Shown one piece after another: positions 55,781 to 64,000 of a stretch of 64,000 bases of DNA. Made by a program: the position numbers and the translations under genes. This DNA is from Amblyomma americanum (lineage: Eukaryota > Arthropoda > Arachnida > Ixodida > Ixodidae), in NCBI RefSeq assembly GCF_052857255.1, contig NC_135505.1:48421507-48485506 (forward strand). The letters are read 5' to 3'. Position 1 is the stretch's first letter. Each line of letters opens with the position of its first letter. The notes beneath the pieces were generated by a model. It was not told where the DNA came from, ran no database searches, and saw only the letters and a list, made by a program, of their open reading frames with translations.

Positions 55781-56010
55781 GAAAAGCGTACGAAAAAGTA
55801 CTAAACGAAAACCTCACAAACAGCGTTATTTACACAGACTCCTTAAGTGTAAGTACAGCTCTACACTATAGAAATGTAGTCACTCTGGTTCTTGGTGAAA
55901 TCATACACAACATAGTAACAGCCACAGCTCGAAGAAAAAGCATAAAAATTACAGAAGTGCACTTAAGTCCGCTTAAAAGTGCCAGTGCGAGAGCCTTTTC
56001 ATGTCCTCTT
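55781..56010 (+). pseudogene. RNase H fragment of a LINE
   Basis: One open frame reads SVIYTDSLSVSTALHYRNVV followed by a LGEIIHNIVTATARR.KSIKITEV segment. TDSLS with a preceding hydrophobic strand is the third RNase H motif (compare VMTDSLSICSSL at about 30580), and IKITEV corresponds to the strand before the VPGH motif, which is itself missing or changed to HLSP. It is too short to assign to a family. Confidence 0.45.
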
Positions 56011-56427
56011 TCTCTGCATTATTTTATTTTTCTTTCACGCGACAGCGTATATAGCTCGTTCGGGGCAACAGCCGTTGGCGTCGTACTAGTAGTTGTTGTT
56101 GTAGTTCTCGGCACCGTGCGTCGGCAATATTCTTTCCCTTAAAGGGAAGCTGATGTACTTTTCGAAAAAAATGAGTTCTCTACGTCATTTTATAGCTTTT
56201 AGTCCGCTGAAAAATATCTGATTCAAAAAGAGCGGAAAAGAACGCAAAAAGCTGTTTTTTAGAAGCAAACGCGCCCCATCGACTCAGCGCGCCGAGCGAA
56301 CGCCGTTCTTGCCGCGATTGGCAGGGACTTTCGTGGCGTCGTTCATGAGGACCTCCGACTGGCACCGACGGCGTTGCTGCGTAGCGCGTTGCTTCAGTTG
56401 GCTTTTAAGGACTACGTTTTGGAAATT

Positions 56428-56583
56428 ATGGATAATTCAAGCAGTGTTAAACAGTTTGGACTTTCACCGTGCATGTTCGAGCCATCAGCAGCTTCAGAAA
56501 ATGGCAGAACCAACGACGCCGCGGAGTGCGCGGGCAGCGAAAGTCAAGTCGCGACATTTTCACGTGTTGGTAATCACGACTGG
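56428..56583 (+). pseudogene. P2X7 C-terminal-domain-like protein, N-terminal piece
   Basis: From ATG 56428 the frame reads MDNSSSVKQFGLSPCMFEPS, an acidic/polar linker and then FSRVGNHDW. Proteins with the zinc-binding cysteine-rich (ballast-type) domain of P2X purinoceptor 7, which are numerous in invertebrates, typically start with GL.PYMFEP, followed by a VGN..WC.C..C segment. Here the frame is cut exactly at W by a (TGGA)n tract and an inserted LINE tail, so the cysteine cluster is missing at this point. Function of such free-standing proteins is not established. Confidence 0.5.
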
Positions 56584-56900
56584 ATGGATGGATGGATGAA
56601 TGGATGGATGGATTGCAGCTTTTATTTCAACCACAAATGGAGACTCCTTACTACTAACAGCCCCCGGCATGCACTCCTGGAGGGCAGGGGCCGGAGCCTC
56701 CGTGACTAAAGGATAACAATAAGATTTTATCTCTTCACGGCCTCAGCCGCCAGGCGGATCAGCTTGTTTCTGCCGAGTGGTTTCCTCGCTGCACAGAAGG
56801 GCTTCCCAGCTTTCTCTCCTGTCAATATCTGCGTCGACTCCGTAGTAGTCAGCGCATTCCCATATTCTCTGCTTCCCGGTAACCGTGGAACCGCCGGATG
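56581..56900 (-). mobile_element. LINE 3' end with (TCCA)n tail
   Basis: The minus strand ends in (ATCC)n at 56581-56611, preceded by AATAAA (minus, at about 56620). Its coding end reads LIRLAAEAVKR then stop at about 56735-56770. Upstream, frames drift. A 23-bp stretch CGCYTGGCGGCTGAGGCCGTGAAG is shared with the SINE at 58995-59310. The left end sits precisely in the P2X7-like frame, so this is a 5'-truncated LINE insertion. Confidence 0.55.
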
Positions 56901-57600
56901 GTCGGAACCTGGACGAGCGCGCGCAAACCTATTCCGAAATCGTTGAGAACTCAGACTAAAGAGAAAACCGGTGCCACTGCCGGATAAGAAGCTAAATAAT
57001 AGAGAAGCGACCGCATGGCGGTGACTGCAAGCCGGAAATTTTGTTAACCCAGTATGGGCCTTTCACGTCCTACCAGGGTAACACGAAAGCCAAATCTCGA
57101 CTGATACGTACGTTTTGCGTAGGTGCATGTGCAAGTGGCAATGAAAAAGAAAGGAAATTGCGCCGAAATGTTGTTGTGTACCGCAGCTGCATAAAATTCT
57201 GGCCACCAAATTCTTTCCGGCAACAGTCTGTGTGTGTCTTCGCCTTGTACTTCGTCATTTTATCGCTGTTTTTTTTCTCTTGACCAACTTCCTGTAGCGC
57301 CTGTAAACATGACCTAAATCAGATCACCGGTACGCTTACACGAGTCGCGCCAGGTAAAGCATTTGTTTGTTCATTTATTTATAGATACTTGCCTAATTAC
57401 TCCCGCAGGCCTTCTACAACTACAAAAGAATGTCAAACTGGTCGAATTGGAGTAGGTGCACTGCTGTACTGCAGCGCGAAGAGACGAGGCAACCGGGAGG
57501 AAGCTCCTGTGTGCGCTTTCCTTCTCTCGCATGTTCGAGTTGCTGTTCAACCACGAAACTTCTGCACTTACCCCCGTGCGTATTTTTTTTCTCGTGCTAA
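56901..57600. other. No clear gene between insertion and downstream relic
   Basis: A plus-strand stretch at about 57425-57500 contains NWSRCTAVLQREE, which might be the decayed cysteine segment of the P2X7-like protein. The evidence is weak. Confidence 0.3.
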
Positions 57601-57619
57601 ACACGGTTTTGAACATTAA

Positions 57620-58300
57620 TTATGGCTGCGTTTCGGAGCTCGCAGTGCTCCTAGTCAAAACTAGTGTGCTGCGAGATCTAGTTGCAGCTGTTGCGCATCG
57701 AGATAGCCAGCAGAATTACATGTGGATAATATACACGTATGCGTACCGCGGCTCGACAACTTTGCCGTTCTGAATCAAGGACAAATTTGTATGAAATCTG
57801 GCGCCATTGTCGATCGTCAGCCATGACCAAGCGCTCATGAATGCAAAAGTTTGCTTTGCTCAAGTATACTAGGCTTATATAATCGCTTTTTTGTTCAGTT
57901 AGCTGCAGCTGCGTGTGCTGCGTGCTGATGAAATATTAAGAGAATTGCTTGTGCTGCCATGAGGTGCAAGCAATCAGGAAAAAAAACGGCACACAGTTCG
58001 TAACGAGCTTATAATAGTTTAAGACTGTGTGCCTCAAAGGCAGTGCTGGAAGTGGCCTTGGCTCAGCATGGGTGTGAACCAGCTGGAAGAGGCAAAGAGT
58101 TTACGAACGGGTAAGAAAGTATTATAACGAAAAGAGAAATATTTATACACATATTTTGTGCCGGTAGTTTCGGCATGCTTCGTACCACCATATTGTCTGG
58201 TTAACGTGGAGAGCTTGGGGGAGAACAATCAACGGATTCTACCAATCTGTGTGCTGAGCGCTGTTCGAAAGAAGTGCCATGCCAAAACTGATTTACACAC
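57620..58300 (+). pseudogene. P2X7 C-terminal-domain-like protein, C-terminal pieces
   Basis: Two blocks in different frames. TSVLRDLVAAVAHRDSQQ at about 57660-57715 resembles the middle NxxVLR..L.A segment of the family. ENNQRILPICVLSAVRKKCH at about 58222-58282 resembles the conserved GK.NRR.LP.CVV..IR..FP end. Between them is about 500 bp without clear similarity and with stops. The order and orientation agree with the N-terminal piece at 56428. The match is by memory of the family pattern. Confidence 0.45.
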
Positions 58301-58460
58301 GGCTTCCAGCAATACACGGAACGCCCGAACAAGAGAAAGTAAAGGGCACTTGCAGAAGATACGTTGATCTGTGGTTTGCCAAAGCGCGGGCCTCAGCGAA
58401 GCAAGCGCAGCCGGACGGCCGGCCGACTCTCCGTCAATGGCGTCACTTCCGCAAGTTCTA

Positions 58461-58493
58461 CCCCGCCCCCCCGCCCCCCCCCCCCCCCCCCCC
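58461..58493. repeat. C-rich homopolymer tract
   Basis: A 33-nt, nearly pure C run broken by two G and ending at an A. The Pro-rich frame across it is not meaningful. Confidence 0.9.
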
Positions 58494-58660
58494 ACCGCCG
58501 CTTTCGGAAGCGGCGAGGGCGTGCCGGCGGAGGGTTTTTAATAAAGCGATTGCAGCTCTGTTTGCGGCCAGAATCGGTAAAAAAATATGATTTTCAAGGT
58601 CCTTCCTTCCCAACCACAGCGTTTCATGCGATTTGAAAACCGTTTCAGCTTCCCTTTAAG

Positions 58661-58804
58661 GCGCGGTACAGGTGTCCGCCAATATATGTGAGACAGGCGT
58701 CATCTCCTTTCCTTAAAACGAATTATCATTTCATTTTCCTTCCCTTACGGGTGCGGTTCGGGTGTCCACCGAGATACGTGAGACAGGCGTCATTTGTTTT
58801 CCTT
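58661..58804. repeat. Two tandem copies of a 90-bp unit
   Basis: GCGCGGTACAGGTGTCCGCC (58661) and GTGCGGTTCGGGTGTCCACC (58751) each start a unit that continues .ATA.GTGAGACAGGCGTCAT and ends TTTTCCTT. The first begins immediately at the outer end of the right inverted repeat. Confidence 0.85.
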
Positions 58805-58994
58805 TAATTGTCCAACTGGCAAGGCGTCGCGCCGAACGCGCTGATGGCGTTCCGTGGACCCCATAGCAACACGGGAGGACGTTTTTACGTCCCGCTCTTT
58901 AAGACGAAGCATATGCACCGTACAATTTTTTTTAAGACGAAAGCCTTTAATGGCTCAAGCTGCCTGTCGAGAAACTGTACGAACGTTACATAGT

Positions 58995-59310
58995 CTAGCC
59001 TAGTCTAGGAAAACTTTATTTCCGGCAGATGCTGGTCTCCCTGCCCCCTCTCATGATCGGTCGAAGCCTAAGCCCGATCAGTAAGAGAGGCAGTCGGCTG
59101 AGAACGGTGTAGCTGATGCTTCACGGCCTCAGCCGCCAAGCGGGTTACATCGGCAACTGGAAGTGACGACAACGGAAGGGACGTCATACCGTCTGTACGT
59201 CCGTTACGCTCTTCAACTCTATGAGAGAAAAATCTTTGTGGACGATTGGATTCGAACCAGCACCCTTCTGTGCTAACAGCTACGCTACTTCCTGCCAACG
59301 CAGATGTATT
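58995..59310 (-). mobile_element. tRNA-derived SINE with LINE-like 3' segment
   Basis: Minus-strand head: A box TAGCGTAGCTGTTAGC and B box GGTTCGAATCC at about 59240-59285. The middle contains CGCTTGGCGGCTGAGGCCGTGAAG (shared with the LINE end near 56740). The 3' end has GGAAATAAAG and a CTAGRCTAG-type tail at 58995-59013. This head and body differ from the other SINE families in the window. Confidence 0.7.
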
Positions 59311-59698
59311 TCTCCTTGTCTAGTAAGTTGGAGAGTGCGGAAAGGCGTCGAATCAGACGGATGCCTTCCAAACGCCCTCAAGTGTCTCCAGCATTTAAGA
59401 TTCACAAACAAATGCGTACTTTACATCTGAACCACACAACAGTGGCACAAGCAGCAACAGTGCGCTGAAGAATTTCGCCTCACCGCACTTTATTTCAACA
59501 AAGTGCAGCCTGAATTCTTTGTGCATTTTTGTTTTATTCCTTTTGTTTAATTTTTATTCATTTATTTGTTTTATTTTTGTTTTCATTTTTGTTTGTGCTT
59601 TATTTCATTCCATATACTTTGCTTACGAACTGTTTCTTAATCCGATATTACGTTTTTGTTTTATTTACCACACAACTTATGATTGACAGTTCGTGCGC
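59311..59698. other. No gene; T-rich tract
   Basis: 59520-59640 is dominated by TTTTGTTTTATT-type repeats. No gene was recognised. Confidence 0.5.
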
Positions 59699-59810
59699 TA
59701 TACTTCCGTCTACGACTTCTGCCTACAACTTTTGTATAGCACTTCTGTCCACACCTTCCGTCTACAACTTCCGCCTACAGCTTCCGTCTACATCTGCTGT
59801 GTACTGCTTC
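59699..59810. repeat. Minisatellite, about 15-bp unit
   Basis: Imperfect tandem repeats of a CTACAACTTCCGTC-like unit (variants CTACGACTTCTGC, CCACACCTTCCGT, CTACAGCTTCCGT), about seven copies. Confidence 0.75.
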
Positions 59811-61832
59811 CATCAACGCCACTCATTAGCCAAGAAAGGCTTTCGCCTTGAAACTCTGCTGGGTGCCTGAGTAATGTCAGAATAAAAGGCAACGACAGAG
59901 CAGATTTCTGCGCTGCACAATCTAGCGGCAAGGATATAAAGAAATATCTCTACCTTTTAAGGATTGCATGTACTTATTACAACATAAATTAACAGAAAAT
60001 GGCAGTCGTCTTGTGACAACGAAGTCAATAAGAAATACGATTGATTAGGCCGGTTTTATGTGAATGGAAATCATCTGTTCACCAGAAACTTTCCAATTAA
60101 GTGGTTCTCTGCCTTCTCCGAATAGGGCTCACACACCTTACGCACAACTTTCTGTTAACAAAACACGACAAACCTCTTTGTGATGAATGCGGAGATAAGC
60201 TTATGGTTAACGATATCTTATTCTCTTGCGTGAGAGTCGAAAAACTAAGAAAAATACTTTATTCAATTATATAACGCACAAATTCCTTTTCATCCTACAC
60301 TGCTTTTAGGCGATAATGGAATCGCAGACACGTCTTGCGTTTTTAGGTTTCTAATATATGCAGGATTTCTCGAAAGACACTAAGTTTTTTACCCACTGGT
60401 ATGTTCGAATTTTAATAAACTTCAGGCACTTTCGGAACCCTGAGAACAAGGCTGTGGTCTTTGTTTCGTTTGGAGCCCCGAGGTCCTTCCCTAGCCAAGG
60501 ATAGTTGTTGAGGTTAACCAACCTTAATGAAAACATTTACTAGTAGCCATCTCTAAAATTTCTCTATCTGCTCACTAACGTTTGTGGCCCTCTACACCTA
60601 GGATGATTTTAACAATTCTATAAAATTCAGCAAAAAACTTTTCTGATACCTTGCGCTTGGCGCACCATGGCCTTAGTAGCCTGTGTGCCATAAAACATAA
60701 CACAAAACAATGCACCTTGCAATGCCCTCCTGCAACAATACCAAGTGTTATTAGTATGCATAAATAAAAGTTAATAACTAACCGTCGGAAATTGGTCAAA
60801 GTTTTGTGCAGATCCAAACAGGCGAAAAAATCAAGGCTTATCTGAATGGGTTCGCAACTAGAAATTTAGGGATTTGGGAAGTGAATAACGAGGTTTTAGA
60901 GATTTTGAGGAGCATGTTTAAGGAGTGAAGACAACTGGACGAAAGGAGGCGGGAGATGACACGAACGCTAACTGCGCTGCTTAAGCATGGACCGATATCA
61001 AAACGCTCAGTTTTTAATTTTTGTGAACCTGATTTTAGGGAGATAAGAATAAAAATCGAATGAAGTCAGTAAATAAATGAATGAAAGGAATTAATTAATG
61101 AAATGAGGAAACAAAGAGGTGGGAGTTAAATTCCTTCACTTAAAAATTAATATCAAATAAATGCATTTGGGAGAGAAGTAAATGAAAAGATGTGGTAACA
61201 CAAAAACCTTCAGCTCTCGATAAAATACCAGTGAAGAGGCTCACACAGTAGCTTAAGGGCATGCCCTTTGACGGTTGCATCGAAAGAGAGGACCACGGCA
61301 ATAATAAACGGCAGCCGTAATCGCGCGAGTGGAATTTGCAAATACAATTTCCCCGCCATGCAAACCACAGCATGGATGCAAAGGATGCAACCACAGCATG
61401 GATCCAAACACAGCGGAGGATGCAATGATCTAAGGACTGAATGTCCGTAAATGGCCCATAATGAGTAAACGGCGTCAACCCAAAGCAGCCTAAATAAAGA
61501 CTTAGACGAGAAGTCTTTCAACGTTGTAGCATCATGGAAACCTCAAACTGCCTCGAAGAACATGAACGGACGCTCACGGGAATGTGTCATGAAAACGTTT
61601 AAAACAAGATACAGGCAAAAGGAAAATTTTATAAACGACGTGGAAAACAGACAGATTGATGGTTGAAGTCGCCAGAAAAAAAAAATCGGCCATTAGAGTT
61701 GAAGCAATGCCGCAGCGCCGTGAATTCTAGTGAAAGTGCAATTCTTGCACATGAAGGAGAGCAAAGAGCGATACAGATCGATACAAGGCACTAGTTCTCA
61801 AGCTTCAAAGTGCTGTAAAGACCTAGAGGCAG
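59811..61832. other. 2 kb without a recognisable gene
   Basis: AT-rich with short frames. A local CCACAGCATGGAT.CAAA repeat at about 61365-61410 is the only structure noted. Confidence 0.5.
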
Positions 61833-62140
61833 TCACAAAAGAACGATTACGAGAGAAACATTGCGGGAAAATTTTTGAAGCGCCATGCCAATTGTAAGGA
61901 ATTCAGCAGCAAAAATTGGCGTATTATCTAGGACCCGGACAGAATAACTCCAGTCTAGTACATGGGAATAAACACCTGTTGCTGCTTTGTCGCAAAATTG
62001 AGAGGCTTCTCTGCAATTAATTGTGTCGCTCACACATCGGAAAAGCCGTTGTTCCAGGGGAGCATTTAACACATCTGGAGTTCGGTTCTTTGCATACTGT
62101 GGCAACGTATGGAGTGCCACGCTTAAGAACATAACGAGCG
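61833..62140 (-). pseudogene. I-like ORF2 RNase H fragment
   Basis: One open frame of 100 codons: a TPDVLNAPLEQRL stretch, then FCDKAATGVYSHVLDWSYSV followed by RVLDNTPIFAAEFLTIGMAL. This corresponds to KAGVGIFSPSLDWSFSLRLP...FLAELLAVILAL in the plus-strand element (about 30430-30545) and to the relic at 22970-23060. The E of AEFL is the second RNase H catalytic residue; the first (normally STDAS) is degraded to QF. It is closer to the 21.7-23.8 kb subfamily (WSYSVR). Confidence 0.8.
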
Positions 62141-62324
62141 CCCCGGGACGCAGCGCTCGTGCTAGGTGAAAAAGAACACGACCGCGAACGATTTTGCTAA
62201 GGTGTTGGTACCCTTATCATCTGTCCGTAAGCACAAAAAAAGGAACTCAAAGGATGGTTAGGACTTGGTAACGCTATGTTCAGCGATAGCCATGAAGGTG
62301 TTTAGTTTTCAGGATATATTCCTC

Positions 62325-62520
62325 GCGCACTGGTGTAGTGGTTGGTCAAGCGATGCATCCCTCCACTGGCAGGCGGCTGTTCCAAACAAAGCCACCCGTA
62401 CGACAACACGTGAGTCAGGTTGACCGTGACCTTCACACAAGCACTTGTTACGCCAACGGCGATGGTGCCGAGAAAGCCAAGGACGGGCGCCTAACAGCTA
62501 TCGCTGTAAACACATTTCCC
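62325..62520 (+). mobile_element. tRNA-headed repeat, fourth SINE-like family
   Basis: Head: A-box-like TGGTGTAGTGGTTGGTCAAG at about 62331 and a B-box-like GGCTGTTCCAAAC at about 62364 (degenerate GGTTCRANNC). A unique body follows (GTCAGGTTGACCGTGACC, GGACGGGCGCCTAACAGC) and fades near 62520. No duplication was found. It could be a tRNA pseudogene plus flank, but the continuing structured body favours a SINE. Confidence 0.5.
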
Positions 62521-63309
62521 AGGTAGACAGAAACAACTGATACATCAAGCGGGAGGGAACCGTGTCCATTATGCGGCGAAATCTGGTCGGCGCGGCACAC
62601 AGCCGCACCTAAACCTCATACAAGCCACCCGTCGGCCAGTGACGGCAAGGGTCAGGCGTCCCTAAGTTGGTCTGGCGCGTCGGCGATCCTGAGCAGCGGG
62701 TAAACATCGTGTTTCGTAACTTAAGTTTTATCTAATGAAAGAGAAACACAGTGATTGACATTTTTAACAACAACCAGCGACGATGCACACAGGCTCGTCG
62801 ACGGTTTAATGAGATCGTCGGAAAGCATTTCAGTGAACTGCTCCTTACGTCCGGGATACGCTGTATACGACCTGGCAGACGGGTCACGTGGCCTCATCGA
62901 TGATGATAAGGAGCTTGGTTATTTTTGTTATACCGGCCTTCGAGCACATGGCGAAGCATTCTGCATAATCTGCTCACAAGTCCGACAGTAGATCCTTAAA
63001 AACCGATGCCAGCCGGACTTATTTTGCTGGACTGGAGAACGTGTTGTGTAAAAGTATTCTATTGAGGATTTGTTGCAAGTCACACAAACCTTGGAACTAG
63101 ACTGTGTGTTTGAGGAAGCAAACGTCCTTCCTCTTGACGAGGTTCTGAAATTTTTTTCTAAAGTTACCTGTGCTGATACGTGCATCAGTACGACTTCTAT
63201 TGGTGCATACATTACTATCGTGTATGCGCAACTATATGAAATTTGCGATTGTACTGTTTATTTTAAGTACACCCTTTTCTTTATTTTTTTTTGCTTTGCT
63301 TCGTTTTGA
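62521..63309. other. No recognisable gene
   Basis: Short frames only; nothing assignable. Confidence 0.45.
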
Positions 63310-63470
63310 AACACGTGGCCGTATTTCAATAAAGGTGAAATACAAGCGAACCCGTGCACTGCGCAACCTCACCACGTGTTTAAGAACCACATATGACCTA
63401 AATTAATTCAGAACCCTTCACTACGACACCACGGCGCCCCTCATAGTCATAGTCGCTTCAACGATTTACT
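63310..63470 (+). mobile_element. SINE body, diverged, headless
   Basis: Matches the body of the SINE at 19674: GTATTTCAATAAAGGTGAAAT, CCCGTGCACTGCGCAA, AACCCTTCACTACGACACCA and CTCATAGTCATAGTCGCTTC in the same order. The tRNA head is not recognisable. Confidence 0.7.
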
Positions 63471-64000
63471 ACCCCGCCTCCCCCTTGTCCACAATATTCA
63501 AGATTACTTGCGCGAATAAAACGCGCCGAAATACTCACTGGCATATATCACTAATAGAAAAAGTCGATAGCAAAGTTCCACTTGTTCCTTACTTAGGTTT
63601 CCACTTTATTCAAGAGGTCAGTGTTGCACATATGTAAGCACTGTGCAATGGCCTTATGTTCTCACACTGATCGCTACACGAATCCTGCTGGCTATCTCCC
63701 GTTTATCAACGTTACGTAGTGGAGATGCCTCTCAGGATCGTTCACTTGTACACGGCAAGAGCAAGAAAAGCCGCATGGTGCTCAGTAACGTCCTCAACCT
63801 TGAGGACACTAAAAAATGAATAAGAAAGCGATGAAATCGCACTGATTGTACAGCGAAGCCATGTTACCTTTTCCAGCTCCTATAACTGCACATGGGTGTC
63901 TGGGCCAGCCGGACTGACGACAGGGAAACGCTGTCATTGGGTCAAGTAGATGCCTTCTTTATTTTTATTACTTTTATAGTTCAGTAGAGATAGTCGGAGC
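63471..64000. other. No recognisable gene
   Basis: Right end of the window; nothing assignable. Confidence 0.45.

Larger units (their letters stand above)
56137..58661 (+). mobile_element. 2.5-kb interval bounded by perfect 17-nt inverted repeats
   Basis: CCTTAAAGGGAAGCTGA at 56137-56153 is the exact reverse complement of TCAGCTTCCCTTTAAGG at 58645-58661. The next 20 bp inward show weaker similarity (TTTTC.AA and ATGA boxes). Inside lie N- and C-terminal remnants of a P2X7 C-terminal-domain-like protein, interrupted by a LINE 3' end at 56581-56900. No transposase was found and no target duplication was seen, so this may be a non-autonomous DNA element or two independent MITE copies flanking a gene relic. 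The first reading is favoured by the perfect termini. Confidence 0.55.

Noticed and set aside
58279..58590. Proline-rich plus-strand frame
   Set aside because: Created by the C homopolymer at 58461-58493.
59240..59290. Possible tRNA gene (A and B boxes)
   Set aside because: No full cloverleaf can be drawn, and the boxes continue into a SINE body and tail.
59699..59810. CRISPR-like array
   Set aside because: Units are about 15 bp, imperfect and contiguous with no unique spacers. It is a minisatellite.

Overview
This 64 kb window reads as repeat-dominated DNA from an arachnid, most likely a hard tick. That rests on the repeat families: tRNA-headed SINEs whose body resembles the tick Ruka type, a Penelope-like element with a GIY-YIG endonuclease, Ty3/gypsy elements and I-like/RTE-like non-LTR retrotransposons. 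The species call is from memory of these families and was not searched. I found no intact host gene, rRNA, genuine tRNA gene, CRISPR array or bacterial-type operon. Almost every convincing protein match belongs to a mobile element, and the rest is AT-rich and non-coding to my reading.

Layout. 1-1.9 kb: 5' part of an I-like non-LTR element on the minus strand, running off the left edge. 2.1-2.7 kb: GC-rich repeats with five CACGTG boxes. 3.8-8.1 kb: decayed gypsy element (minus). 8.1-8.75 kb: an unnamed repeat with a second, inverted copy at 15.7-16.4 kb. 8.75-9.4 kb: 5' LTR, primer-binding site and start of gag of another gypsy element (plus), cut by a Penelope-like element (9.4-11.8 kb, minus) with a decayed hammerhead-like motif. 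12.1-13.3 kb: possible LTR end with a tRNA-Ser-type primer site. 17.4-18.1 kb: RTE-like remnant. 19.7 kb: SINE. 21.7-23.8 kb: decayed I-like ORF2. 24.3 kb: SINE with a target-site duplication. 26.2-31.5 kb: almost complete I-like element (plus). 31.6-32.4 kb: mosaic of a gypsy chip and a LINE tail. 36.95-42.5 kb: nearly intact gypsy element (minus) with 182-bp LTRs and an ATAT duplication. 42.9 kb: SINE. 45.7-46.3 kb: LINE tail interrupted by a 106-nt palindrome. 48.0, 52.4 and 63.3 kb: SINEs. 54.8 kb: a second fold-back. 55.4-56.0 kb: LINE pieces. 56.1-58.7 kb: interval bounded by perfect 17-nt inverted repeats and holding remnants of a P2X7 C-terminal-domain-like protein. 59.0 kb: SINE sharing a segment with a LINE tail. 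61.8 kb: I-like RNase H fragment. 62.3 kb: another tRNA-headed repeat.

How the parts relate. The autonomous elements supply reverse transcriptase and endonuclease or integrase: I-like ORF1 (zinc-knuckle RNA binding) plus ORF2 (endonuclease, RT, RNase H); gypsy Gag, protease, RT-RNase H and integrase; Penelope RT plus GIY-YIG. The SINEs and fold-backs are non-autonomous. All the autonomous copies here carry at least one lesion. The youngest looking are the gypsy element at 36.95-42.5 kb (LTRs about 97% identical by eye; one frameshift and one in-frame stop) and the I-like element at 26.2-31.5 kb (one frameshift and two in-frame stops). The least expected structure is the 56.1-58.7 kb interval.
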